Shown one piece after another: positions 26,900-35,607 of a stretch of 64,000 nucleotides of DNA. Both the position numbers and the translations under genes were made by a program. Origin of the DNA: JBGPEQ01 sp050180895 (GTDB taxonomy: Bacteria; Pseudomonadota; Alphaproteobacteria; Dongiales; Dongiaceae); NCBI GenBank assembly GCA_050180895.1, contig JBFXDS010000002.1, positions 62,001-126,000 of the forward strand, read 5' to 3'. Under the pieces are notes generated by a model. That model ran no database searches. It was not told where the DNA came from and was given only the letters and a program-made list of their open reading frames with translations. The stretch's first letter is position 1. The number at the start of each line of letters is the position of its first letter.

Positions 26900-27177
26900 T
26901 AACTATGACCCCGGAGCATTTTACCGAGTTTGAGGGGTAAATATATATTCAATATTCCTGAAGAAACCGTTAAGCGTTTACCATTTATTTTCTTTTACTC
27001 TATCTTAGCGGACAAAAGGCTTGATTCTCCGGCAGTGCCGATTGCGCGTGGAATCAATCCCATCGCCCCGCCCCTCCGTCGCCGCGGTGAGTGAGTGCAA
27101 CCGTCCCCGTTACATCATGTGATCGATCGCCAGCCGCGCGCGTCGCGGCGCGTACACCGGAAGGCGGGAAGGACGGC
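26900..27177. promoter_or_regulatory. AT-rich upstream region between coiled-coil paralogues
   Basis: This 278-base gap contains the most AT-rich stretch of the area (about 26935-27010, with AAATATATATTCAATATTCC). It also has the TTAA motifs TTAAGCATTAAC (26892-26903, touching the start codon) and TTAAGCGTTTACCAT (near 26970). It probably holds the promoter of the minus-strand gene at 24941-26899. No ORF of note lies inside. Confidence 0.4.
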
Positions 27178-28665
27178 TTAGGCGGCGGCGGTCTCGCGCC
27201 AGCCGACCGCATCGGCGCCGTCGGCGATCTCGCCCTCACCCGCCGCCGCCGGCTCGACGGCCGGCGGGGGCTGCGTGCCGGCGATGGCTCCCAGCTGCCC
27301 CTTCACCATCGTGCCGAGGCTGCCCAGCACCGCCTCCAGCCGCTTGTCATGCTCGGCGCGCCATTTCGCTTCCAGCGCGGCGAGTCGTTCGGCCTCGCCG
27401 ATGCTCCAGGCCGCTTCCGCCGCGGCGAACCGTTCGGCCTCCGCCTTGCGCCACGCCGCCTCGGCCGCGGCGAGCCGCATCTCGTAGAGCGCCGCCTGCT
27501 GCGCCTGGATCTGGGCGGTGTGGCCCTCCTGGGCCGCCGCGAGCACGGCGTCCGCCACCGCCCGATGCTCGGCCTCCTCGGCGTCCCAGGCCGCGCGCGC
27601 TTCGTCGACGGCACGTGCGAGGCGGGACTCCTCCTCCGCTCGCCAGCGCTCCTGCGCTTGCGCCAGGGCGGCCTTGTGCTCCGCCAGCCATTCCCGGCGG
27701 GCTGCGGCCAGGCGCTCCGCGACGTCGGCCTCGCCATCCGCGCCGCCCGCCGCGATATCCTTGCCCTGACGGCGGGCGAGAAGGCCGGCGATATAGTCCT
27801 GCGCGCGGGCCTTCAGCTCGACCTCGGCGTCCGCGGCGCGGCGCGACAGCTCGGCCTTCCACCGGCTCTCGATCGTCGAGGCCCGCTGCGCGTCGGCCTG
27901 CGCCAGCGTGCTCTGGATCTTGCTGAGCTGCGCGAGGTGCATGGCCTTGAGCCGCCGCTCGGCGGCGGAGACCTGGCGCGTCACATTGTCCTGCCATTCG
28001 GCGCGCAGGGCGGCGAAGTGCTGATCGACGTCCCCGCGCGCGACCGTAGCCGGGGTCGCCGCCGGTTCGGAGGCGCGCGCGGCTGCGGAGACGGCGGCCG
28101 AAGGCGGCGGCGTGGGAGCGGGGGCCGTTGCGGCCGGGGCCCGGGTTGCCGCGGGTGGCGCCGAAGTCGCGGCTGGCAAGGGCGCTGCAGCGGGAGCCGG
28201 CGGGGCTGCGCTTGCCGTCAGCGTCGGGTCGGCCGGCAGCTGGATGACGTTGTCCGCCGCGGGAAGGTCGTCGTCGAACGTGTCCAGGATCGGGATCGGC
28301 GCCAGCGGCACCGCGACGGCGATGTCCGCCTTGCCCTTCGTCTTCGGCAGCCCGTGATCGGAAGGGTCGGGTGTGAGGACGCAGACCCGCAGCGTGTAGG
28401 TCTCGCCGTTGCCGTAAAGCGGCACGAAGGCGCAGCTGTCGATATCGCTCTCGCGCAGGCTCCAGCTGCCGTCGGGCTTGCTCTCACCGGCCGTCAGCAG
28501 GGCGCCCTCGGGCACGCCCTCGATGACGACGAGGTCGTCGGCGCCGATGCCGAACCGCGCCAGTTGCGTCCGCAGGTCCAGCGGCAGGAGCAGCATTTCG
28601 GTGTCCGGCGGAAGCCATTCCGCCGCACCCGCAATCTGAGCCGGTTGCCCTCCGTCCGATGCCAT
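27178..28665 (-). CDS. 15-residue-repeat coiled-coil protein, paralogue 3
   Basis: At 495 residues it is the shortest paralogue. The shared N-terminal domain covers about 20-125 (LLPLDLRTQLARFGIGADDLVVIEGVPEGALLTAG...LRVCVLTPDPSD). An Ala/Pro-rich linker (about 145-215) follows, then helices with 15-residue Trp spacing near the end (AWRKAEAERFAAAEAAW, then SIGEAERLAALEAKW). The end of the helix (AKWRAEHDKRLEAVLGSL and VKGQLG) matches paralogue 2. No membrane segment is seen. A GTTAAGTCTTAAG motif lies about 90 bp upstream. It is probably transcribed ahead of paralogue 2 but separated from it by a likely promoter. Confidence 0.8.
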   Translation of the reverse strand: MASDGGQPAQIAGAAEWLPPDTEMLLLPLDLRTQLARFGIGADDLVVIEGVPEGALLTAGESKPDGSWSLRESDIDSCAFVPLYGNGETYTLRVCVLTPDPSDHGLPKTKGKADIAVAVPLAPIPILDTFDDDLPAADNVIQLPADPTLTASAAPPAPAAAPLPAATSAPPAATRAPAATAPAPTPPPSAAVSAAARASEPAATPATVARGDVDQHFAALRAEWQDNVTRQVSAAERRLKAMHLAQLSKIQSTLAQADAQRASTIESRWKAELSRRAADAEVELKARAQDYIAGLLARRQGKDIAAGGADGEADVAERLAAARREWLAEHKAALAQAQERWRAEEESRLARAVDEARAAWDAEEAEHRAVADAVLAAAQEGHTAQIQAQQAALYEMRLAAAEAAWRKAEAERFAAAEAAWSIGEAERLAALEAKWRAEHDKRLEAVLGSLGTMVKGQLGAIAGTQPPPAVEPAAAGEGEIADGADAVGWRETAAA

Positions 28666-28840
28666 CGCGCGCGACCCAACGAATGCGTGTCCACCGCCGC
28701 TGGAGCGACGATGAAGGAAGTCCCCGTAAAGAATGGATTCACTCGGGTGAAGATCAGGTTAAGTCTTAAGTATCGGTTGATTTTTAGCGGAGGTTTAGGC
28801 GAGCCGGAATGAGTGCGAGCGGCGCATGAGCGCGTTTGGT

Positions 28841-29452
28841 TCAGTCCGCGCTGATGGCGACCCGGAATTCCCGGCAGGCGCCCTCCAACCAGGCCCAGAC
28901 GTGCTCGGCAAAGCTGTTGAGCAGCAGGATCTCGAAGGACGGGACGTCATCGGTCTGCCGCAGGATGATGTTGGCGCCGGCGAACCCGGTCTGCACGCAA
29001 CGGCCAGGCCCGAAGACGCGCGGGTGCAGATCGATGCTGGTGCCCTTGGCGAGCAGCGCGCGGGCGGCCGGGCCGGCGACGGCGATCGTCGTGCGTGCCT
29101 CGGAGACATCGGTGACCGCGGCGTGGATGTCGCCGAAGGCGGATCGCAGGCGTGCCGCGATCTCGTGCTCGCCGCCGCCCGGACCCAGGATCAGCCATTC
29201 GTCCGGGCCGAGCCACAGGCAGGCCAGTTCGCCGGCGGTCGTGAAGCTGTTGGCCTCGATCGGCGGGCGCAGGCCGGTCACGCTGTGCAGGGCGCCGGTG
29301 AAGGCGGCATCGGCGGCATCGCCGCGGATGTTGATCTGGGCTCGGTGCGGGCGCTCGCCGAGGACGATCTCGGTGCCCGCCATGTCGGCCGTCGCGCGGG
29401 CCGCCAGGCCGCGGTGGGCGAGGGGGCTGCGGCGCAGATAGGCTTCAACCAT
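28841..29452 (-). CDS. soxG: Sarcosine oxidase gamma subunit
   Basis: This 203-residue protein is the small gamma chain of heterotetrameric sarcosine oxidase (SoxG), which stabilises the alpha/beta flavin core. It shows the gamma/GCV_T-like pattern FTTAGELACLWLGPDEWLILGPGG and VTDVSEARTTIAVAGPAARALLAKG. It overlaps the end of soxA by 8 bp. It is the last gene of the cluster read soxB-soxD-soxA-soxG. Confidence 0.9.
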   Translation of the reverse strand: MVEAYLRRSPLAHRGLAARATADMAGTEIVLGERPHRAQINIRGDAADAAFTGALHSVTGLRPPIEANSFTTAGELACLWLGPDEWLILGPGGGEHEIAARLRSAFGDIHAAVTDVSEARTTIAVAGPAARALLAKGTSIDLHPRVFGPGRCVQTGFAGANIILRQTDDVPSFEILLLNSFAEHVWAWLEGACREFRVAISAD

Positions 29453-32450
29453 CGAGGCGCTTCCCCTCCGGATCGAAGAACTTGGGCTCGGCGATTGTGG
29501 CGCGGATCGTCCGGCCTTCGAGAGGGACATGGACGGTCTCGCCCAGACGGGCGCGGCCGTTCTTCACCAGCGCCAGCGCGATCGAGCGGCCGCAGTTCGG
29601 GCTATAGTAGCTCGATGTCACGTGGCCGAGCATGGCCATCGGCGGCTTGTCCTTCAGCTCGGCGACGATCTGCCCGCCCTCGGGGATGACCTCGCTCGGG
29701 TTCTCCGTCAGCAGCCCGACGAGCTGCTTGCGGTCGGCGCGCGCCGTGTCCGGGCGCGTCAGCGAGCGCTTGCCGAGGAAGTCCTTCTTCTGCTTGCTGA
29801 CGATCCAGCCCATGCCGAGGTCGCGCGGCGTCACCGTGCCGTCGGTCTCCTGGCCGACGATGATGAAGCCTTTCTCGGCACGCAGCACATGCATGGCCTC
29901 GGTGCCGTAGGGCGTGATGCCGTATTTCTCCCCGGCGGCCATGAGCGCCTGCCACAGCGCCATGGCATAGCTCGGCTGCACGTTGATCTCGTAGCTGAGC
30001 TCGCCGGTGAAGCTGATGCGGTAGACGCGGGCGGGGACGCCCGCAACGTCGCCGTCCCTGAACGACATGAAGGGAAAGCCGGCCGGGTCCAGATCGATAT
30101 CCGTCAGTTCCGTCAGCAATCGGCGCGCCAGCGGCCCGGTCACCGCGACGACGGCGAACTGCTCGGTGACGCTGGTGCAGTAGACGCGCATATGCGGCCA
30201 CTCCGTCTGCAGCCAGCTTTCGAGCCAGCCGAGCACGCGCGCCGCGCCGCCCGTCGTCGTGGTCATCAGGAAATGGTTCGGTCCGAGACGGGTGGTGACG
30301 CCGTCGTCGAACACCATGCCATCCTCGCCGCACATCAGGCCGTAGCGGCTGCGGCCCACCTCGAGCTTGCTCCAGGCGTTGGTGTAGACCCAATTCAGCA
30401 GCTCGGCCGCGTCCGGGCCCTGGATGTCGATCTTGCCGAGGGTCGAGGCATCGAGGATGCCGACCGACGTGCGTACCGCCTTGACCTCGCGATTGACGGC
30501 GTCGTGCAGGCCCTCGCCAGGACGCGGATAGTACCAGGCGCGCCGCCACTGGCCGACATTCTCGAACATCGCGCCATGCTGCTCGTGCCAGTGGTGCAGG
30601 GCGGTGCGCCGGATCGGATCGAGCAGGTCGCCGGATTCGTGGCCGCCGAAGGCGCCGATCGTCACGGGCGTGTAGGGCTGGCGGAACGTCGTGACGCCGA
30701 CCGCCGGGATGTCGGCGCCGAGCGTCTGCGCCAGCAGGGCGAGGGCGTTGACGTTGCTGGTCTTGCCCTGGTCGGTTCCCATGCCCATGGTCGTGTAGCG
30801 CTTGAGATGCTCCACCGCGCGATAGCCTTCGCGGTGCGCCAGCAGCACGTCGGCGGCGGTGACGTCGTTCTGATGATCGATGAAGGCCTTGCACTGCGAC
30901 GGCGGCTTGCCCGACGGCACCAACCAGACCGGCCGCACGGGATCGGCGGCCCCCGGCGCCCCGGCCGACGGCGGCCGGCCGGTATCGGCGGAGCGGAAAC
31001 CGGCATCGCCGGCCGCTGACAGCCCGGCCGCGAAGCCCTCCGACAGGCAGTCGGCGAGCGCGAAGCGGCCGTTGCAGGCGCCGGCCGCGCGCAGCTTCTG
31101 CACCGCCCGGTCCGGGACGAAGGCGGCAAGGTCGTCGTCGTAGCGGAGACTCCCGCGCGACTGCGAGAAGAGATGCACCGTCGGATTCCAGCCGCCGGAA
31201 TGCAGGACCGTCTCGCATTCGATGGTCCGCGGCGTGCCGGTGACGCCCTCGCCGTTCGGTGCGAGTTGCATGGCGGTCACGCCGCTGACGCGCTTGCGTC
31301 CCTGCGTCGCCGTGATGGCGTGGTCGTCAAGGATCTCGATGTTGCGTCCGCGTGCGTCGGCCGGAAGTGCACCCGCGGGCGCGCGCCGCAAGTCGATGAC
31401 GGCGGCGACCGACACGCCCGCATTGATCAGGTCGATCGCCGTCGCGTAGGCGCTGTCGTTGTTGGTCATGATCGCGACGCGGCGGCCCGGCTGCACGGCG
31501 TAGCGGTTGAGATAGGTCCGCGCCGCCGAAGCCAGCATGATGCCGGGCCGGTCGTTGTCGGCGAAGACCAGCGGCCGCTCGATGGCCCCGGCGGCGAGCA
31601 CGACCTGGGCGGCGCGCACCTTCCACAGCCGCTGCCGGTACGGCGCCTGCTCCGGCGGCAGGTGGTCGCCGGCGCGCTCGACCAGCGCGACGTAGTTATG
31701 GTCGTAGTAGCCGAAGGCGGTCGTGCGCGGCAGCAGCCGCAGTTCCGGCATCGCCTGTAGCTCGTCGAGGGCGCCGGCAATCCACTCGTCCGAGGGGCGC
31801 CCGTCGATGGTGTCGGGTGCGCCGAGCAGCGCTCCGCCGAACTCGGCCTGCTCGTCGCACAGGATGACGCGGGCGCCGCTGCGCCCGGCGGCCAGCGCTG
31901 CGGCCAGCCCGGCCGGGCCGCCGCCGACGACAAGCACGTCGCAGTGGGCGTGGGTCTTGTCGTAGTGATCGGGATCGGGCGCCACCGGCGCAGCGCCGAG
32001 ACCGGCCATGCGGCGGATGAATGCCTCGTATTTCATCCACAGGCTCGGCGGCCACATGAAGGTCTTGTAGTAGAAGCCGGCCGGGAACAGCCGCGACAGC
32101 GCGCTGTTGACGGCGCCGATGTCGATCTCGACCGACGGCCAGCAGTTCTGGCTGTTGGCGGACAGGCCCTCATAGAGCTCCGCGACGGTGGCGCGGACGT
32201 TCGGTTCGGTGCGGGCGCCGCCGCCCAGCTGCACGAGCGCGTTCGGCTCCTCGGCGCCCGCCGTCATGATGCCGCGCGGCCGGTGATACTTGAAGCTGCG
32301 GCCGACCAGCGTCACGCCGTTCGCCAGCAGCGCCGACGCCAGGGTATCGCCGTGATAGCCGTCGTAGCTGTGGTCGTTGAAGGTGAAGCGGAGCGGCCGC
32401 GAGCGGTCGATCCGCCCCCCCTCCGGCAGGCGATAGGGCTGCGCGGTCAC
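29445..32450 (-). CDS. soxA: Sarcosine oxidase alpha subunit
   Basis: This 1001-residue chain is the full-length alpha subunit. A ferredoxin-like N-terminal part (DGYHGDTLASALLANGV...GRSFKYHRPRGIM) is followed by the NAD-binding Rossmann site VLVVGGGPAGLAAALAAG near residue 172. A C-terminal half of aminomethyltransferase (GCV_T) type begins about residue 600 and binds tetrahydrofolate to capture the methyl group as 5,10-methylene-THF. The enzyme converts sarcosine to glycine. It overlaps soxD by 4 bp and soxG by 8 bp, indicating tight coupling. Confidence 0.95.
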   Translation of the reverse strand: MTAQPYRLPEGGRIDRSRPLRFTFNDHSYDGYHGDTLASALLANGVTLVGRSFKYHRPRGIMTAGAEEPNALVQLGGGARTEPNVRATVAELYEGLSANSQNCWPSVEIDIGAVNSALSRLFPAGFYYKTFMWPPSLWMKYEAFIRRMAGLGAAPVAPDPDHYDKTHAHCDVLVVGGGPAGLAAALAAGRSGARVILCDEQAEFGGALLGAPDTIDGRPSDEWIAGALDELQAMPELRLLPRTTAFGYYDHNYVALVERAGDHLPPEQAPYRQRLWKVRAAQVVLAAGAIERPLVFADNDRPGIMLASAARTYLNRYAVQPGRRVAIMTNNDSAYATAIDLINAGVSVAAVIDLRRAPAGALPADARGRNIEILDDHAITATQGRKRVSGVTAMQLAPNGEGVTGTPRTIECETVLHSGGWNPTVHLFSQSRGSLRYDDDLAAFVPDRAVQKLRAAGACNGRFALADCLSEGFAAGLSAAGDAGFRSADTGRPPSAGAPGAADPVRPVWLVPSGKPPSQCKAFIDHQNDVTAADVLLAHREGYRAVEHLKRYTTMGMGTDQGKTSNVNALALLAQTLGADIPAVGVTTFRQPYTPVTIGAFGGHESGDLLDPIRRTALHHWHEQHGAMFENVGQWRRAWYYPRPGEGLHDAVNREVKAVRTSVGILDASTLGKIDIQGPDAAELLNWVYTNAWSKLEVGRSRYGLMCGEDGMVFDDGVTTRLGPNHFLMTTTTGGAARVLGWLESWLQTEWPHMRVYCTSVTEQFAVVAVTGPLARRLLTELTDIDLDPAGFPFMSFRDGDVAGVPARVYRISFTGELSYEINVQPSYAMALWQALMAAGEKYGITPYGTEAMHVLRAEKGFIIVGQETDGTVTPRDLGMGWIVSKQKKDFLGKRSLTRPDTARADRKQLVGLLTENPSEVIPEGGQIVAELKDKPPMAMLGHVTSSYYSPNCGRSIALALVKNGRARLGETVHVPLEGRTIRATIAEPKFFDPEGKRLDG

Positions 32451-32728
32451 TTGCTCACCGTCGGCTTCGGATCGCCGATCTCGTAGACGGCGAGGATCTC
32501 GTGGCTGACGGTGTGGCGCACCATGTTGAACCAGCGCCGGCAGCCGCGCGCATGGTTCCAGCGCTCATAGTGCGCGCCCTTGGGGTTCGTGCGCATGAAG
32601 ACGTAGTCGCCCCATTCGGCGTCGGAGAGCGTCTCCGGCTCCAGTGGCCGCGCGATATGCGCCTCGCCGCCATAGGAGAACTCGGTCTCCTCGCGCAGCC
32701 CGCAATAGGGGCAGGGGATCAGGAGCAT
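32447..32728 (-). CDS. soxD: Sarcosine oxidase delta subunit
   Basis: This 93-residue protein carries the delta-subunit zinc motif CPYCGLREETEFSYGGEAHI and the conserved DAEWGDYVFMRTNPKG and HERW-like YERWNHARGCRRWFN. The ATG at 32728 is chosen because homologues start directly before LLIPCPYCG; an upstream start at 32752 is possible. It is separated from soxB by 144 bp that contain an inserted palindromic repeat. Confidence 0.93.
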   Translation of the reverse strand: MLLIPCPYCGLREETEFSYGGEAHIARPLEPETLSDAEWGDYVFMRTNPKGAHYERWNHARGCRRWFNMVRHTVSHEILAVYEIGDPKPTVSK

Positions 32729-32760
32729 CGAATGCCTCGACCGCAACCGCACCCTAACGC

Positions 32761-32836
32761 TGTCATGCCCGGGCTTGACCCGGGCATCCGTGGTGCAGCG
32801 GCGCGATGGATCGCCGGGTCAAGCCCGGCGATGACA
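32761..32836. repeat. Palindromic intergenic repeat inside the sox operon
   Basis: The arms begin TGTCATGCCCGGGCTTGACC and end GGTCAAGCCCGGCGATGACA, with a short variable centre. This type of CCGGGTCAAGCCCGG palindrome is a common dispersed element in alphaproteobacterial intergenic regions. Here it separates soxB from soxD. Confidence 0.75.
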
Positions 32837-32872
32837 AATGAAGAGAGCGTCCCGTTCTTGCGTCTCATGCTG

Positions 32873-34126
32873 TCAGTGCGCCACGGCGGCGGCGCCGTGC
32901 TCGTCGATGAGGTAGCCGTGGGTGAAGCGCTCCAGCGTGAACGCCTCGTTGAGGCGGTGCGGCCGGTCCTGCGCGATGGTGTGGGCGAAGACCCAGCCGG
33001 AGCCGGGCGTCGCCTTGAAGCCGCCGGTGCCCCAGCCGCAATTGAAGTAGAGTCCCTCGACCGGCATCTTCGCGACGATCGGGCTGGCGTCCGGGCAGAC
33101 ATCGACGATGCCGCCCCATTGCCGCAGCATCTTCAGCCGGCTGAAGATCGGGAACAGCTCGGTCAGCGCCGTGAGCTGGTGCTCGATGACATGCAGGCTG
33201 CCGCGCTGGGCGTAGGAGTTGAAGGCGTCGATGCCGGCGCCCAGCACCAGTTCGCCCTTGTCGGACTGGCTGACATAGACATGCACGGCCCCGGACATGA
33301 CGACGGTATCGAGCACCGGCTTGATCGGCTCCGACACCAGCGCCTGCAGCGGGTGGCTCTCGATCGGCAGCCGCAGGCCGGCCATGGCCGCCAGCACGCT
33401 CGAATGGCCGGCGGCGACGCAGCCGACCTTCTTGGCGGCGATGAAGCCGCGCGTGGTTTCGACGCCCTGCACCCGGTTGTTCTCGATGCGGAAGCCCGTG
33501 ACCTCGCAGTTCTGGATGATGTCGACGCCGCGCGAATCGGCGCCGCGCGCATAGCCCCAGGCGACCGCGTCGTGGCGGGCGACGCCGCCGCGCCGCTGCA
33601 GCGAGGCGCCGAGCACCGGATAGCGGGCGTTCGGATCGGTGTTGAGGATCGGCACCATCGCCTTCACCTGCGCCACCGAGAGGAACTCCGAATCGATGCC
33701 GTTCAGGCGGATCGCGTTTACCCGCCGCTGGATCTCGCGCAGATCGTGCAGGTTGTGGGCGAGGTTCAGCAGCCCGCGCTGGCTGAACATGACGTTGAAG
33801 TTGAGCTCCTGGCTCAGCCCCTCCCACAGCTTCAGCGAATGCTCGTAGAGGAAGGCGCTCTCGTCCCACAGATAGTTGGAGCGGACGATGGTGGTGTTGC
33901 GGCCGGTGTTGCCGCCGCCGAGCCAGCCCTTCTCCAGCACGGCGACATTGGCGATACCGTGCTCCTTGGCAAGGTAGTAGGCCGTCGCCAGCCCGTGGCC
34001 TCCGCCGCCGACAATGATGGCGTCATAGGCCGACTTGGGCTCCGGGCTACGCCAGGCCAGATCCCAATCCTCGTGATAGTTCAGCGCATTGCGCGCCAGA
34101 CTGAAGATCGAATAGCGGGATTTCAT
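32873..34126 (-). CDS. soxB: Sarcosine oxidase beta subunit
   Basis: This 417-residue flavoprotein is the catalytic beta subunit. Its FAD dinucleotide site is YDAIIVGGGGHGLATAYYLA near residue 35. The region RRGGVARHDAVAWGYA holds the histidine expected to carry covalent FMN in the tetrameric enzymes. The C-terminal CGWGTGGFKATPGSGW is typical of SoxB. It is the first gene of the cluster and is transcribed away from the GbdR-like regulator. Confidence 0.95.
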   Translation of the reverse strand: MKSRYSIFSLARNALNYHEDWDLAWRSPEPKSAYDAIIVGGGGHGLATAYYLAKEHGIANVAVLEKGWLGGGNTGRNTTIVRSNYLWDESAFLYEHSLKLWEGLSQELNFNVMFSQRGLLNLAHNLHDLREIQRRVNAIRLNGIDSEFLSVAQVKAMVPILNTDPNARYPVLGASLQRRGGVARHDAVAWGYARGADSRGVDIIQNCEVTGFRIENNRVQGVETTRGFIAAKKVGCVAAGHSSVLAAMAGLRLPIESHPLQALVSEPIKPVLDTVVMSGAVHVYVSQSDKGELVLGAGIDAFNSYAQRGSLHVIEHQLTALTELFPIFSRLKMLRQWGGIVDVCPDASPIVAKMPVEGLYFNCGWGTGGFKATPGSGWVFAHTIAQDRPHRLNEAFTLERFTHGYLIDEHGAAAVAH

Positions 34127-34526
34127 GGCGATGCTGTGGTGACGCGGCCTGTTATGGCAGTCGCTTCTTCGGCGTTCAAGCCCGGGCGGGACGGCCGGCG
34201 CGCCAGGATCGTTCCCGATGGCGATATGACACGAAAATATTCTTTGTTTAACAAATGATTATCGGACTAATTTGAACTTTGTCTCTAGCTTTGGAGATAG
34301 TGCGTTGATCGCGCGGGTTCCGCGCCGGACGATAAAAACAAGTCGGCGCCGGCCGGCACCTTCGGCCGTGCGGCCATCTTTGTCGGCAATGCGACCCCGC
34401 CGTATTGCGCTAGCGCTTGCTCGATACGGCGGCAGATGCCGCTTCGAGCGGCACGCACGACCCCTTTATCGGATTCGCGACATCGGCTAGTCTGCAGGCG
34501 TCCAGCATTTGGAAAGTCGACCGACG
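34127..34526. promoter_or_regulatory. Divergent promoter region between soxB and the GbdR-like gene
   Basis: This 400-base region has no supported gene. It includes an AT-rich core (about 34225-34285) with the palindrome TTTGTT-T-AACAAA at 34243-34255, a reasonable operator candidate. The right part is GC-rich and is 5' leader for the regulator. No clear -35/-10 pair could be assigned. Confidence 0.45.
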
Positions 34527-35528
34527 ATGTTCGGGGCCGCGCCAAAGGAACTGCCGCAGAAGCTCGCATTTCTGCTCGTGCCCAATTTCTCCATGATCGC
34601 CTTCACCTCGGCGGTGGAGCCGCTGCGTCTCGCCAACCGCGCGAGCGGCAAGCAGCTCTATGCCTGGCACCTGTTCTCGCCGGACGGCAAGCCCGTCGCC
34701 GCCTCCAACGGTATCGCCCTCACGCCCGACGGACGCGTCGAGGATGCGGCGGGATTCGGCACGGTCGTGCTGTGCAGCGGCATCGACGGCCATCTCTACG
34801 AGGACCGCAACGTCTTCGCCCAGTTGCGCAAGCTCGACCGCAAGGGCGCCGACGTCGGCGCGCTCTGCACCGGCAGCCATATCCTCGCCCGCGCCGGCCT
34901 GCTCGACGGCTATCGCTGCACGATCCACTGGGAAAACCTGGCCGCCTTCGCCGAGAGCTTCCCGCATATCGAGGCGACGTCGGAGCTGTTCGAGATCGAC
35001 CGCAACCGCTTCACCTGCTCGGGCGGCACCGCCGCGCTCGACATGATGCTGAACATGATCGCGCGGCAGCACGGCCACGAGCTGGCGGCGTCGGTCTCCG
35101 ACCAGTTCATGCACGAGCGCATCCGCGACGAGCACGACCAGCAGCGCATGGCCCTGCCGGCGCGGCTCGGCGTGCGGCATCCCAAGCTGATGTCGGTGAT
35201 CAAGCTGATGGAGGAGAACCTGGAGGAGCCGCTCGATCGCGGCCGGCTGGCCAAGTCGGCCGGCCTGTCCAGCCGCCAGCTCGAGCGCCTGTTCCGCAAG
35301 TACCTGAACCGCTCGCCGGCCCGCTACTATGTCGAGCTGCGGCTCAACCGGGCGCGGCTGCTGCTGCTGCAGACCAACATGCCGGTGATCGACGTGGCGC
35401 TCGCCTGCGGCTTCGTCTCGGCGTCGCACTTCTCGAAATGCTATCGTGACTTCTTCGGCAAGACGCCGCGCCGCGAGCGGGCGCTGCCGTCGCGGCCGCC
35501 GCTGGCCAAGAACCAGGCGGCCGCCTGA
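34527..35528 (+). CDS. GbdR-like AraC-family activator with GATase-like domain
   Basis: This 333-residue protein has an N-terminal DJ-1/PfpI-like fold (LAFLLVPNFSMIAFTSAVEPLRLANR; elbow ALCTGSHILARAGLLDG) and a C-terminal AraC double helix-turn-helix (LAKSAGLSSRQLERLFRKYLNRSPARYYVELRL...DVALACGFVSASHFSKCYRDFFG). This is the architecture of GbdR/CdhR, activators of glycine betaine, dimethylglycine, sarcosine or carnitine catabolism. Its divergent placement to soxBDAG supports a role in sarcosine or betaine breakdown. ATG 34527 is preferred over the TTG at 34509. Confidence 0.88.
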   Translation: MFGAAPKELPQKLAFLLVPNFSMIAFTSAVEPLRLANRASGKQLYAWHLFSPDGKPVAASNGIALTPDGRVEDAAGFGTVVLCSGIDGHLYEDRNVFAQLRKLDRKGADVGALCTGSHILARAGLLDGYRCTIHWENLAAFAESFPHIEATSELFEIDRNRFTCSGGTAALDMMLNMIARQHGHELAASVSDQFMHERIRDEHDQQRMALPARLGVRHPKLMSVIKLMEENLEEPLDRGRLAKSAGLSSRQLERLFRKYLNRSPARYYVELRLNRARLLLLQTNMPVIDVALACGFVSASHFSKCYRDFFGKTPRRERALPSRPPLAKNQAAA

Positions 35529-35607
35529 CGCGCCGGGACGGATCCCGTCGCGGTCGCCGCGTCGTGTCGTCGTGAGCATGTGAGCCGAGGCGGGCGGGGC
35601 GCCGGCA

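Noticed and set aside
25013..28812. Long + strand frames opposite the second and third coiled-coil genes
   Set aside because: Same reason; they mirror the repeats and show no family pattern, while the minus-strand proteins share a domain and periodicity.
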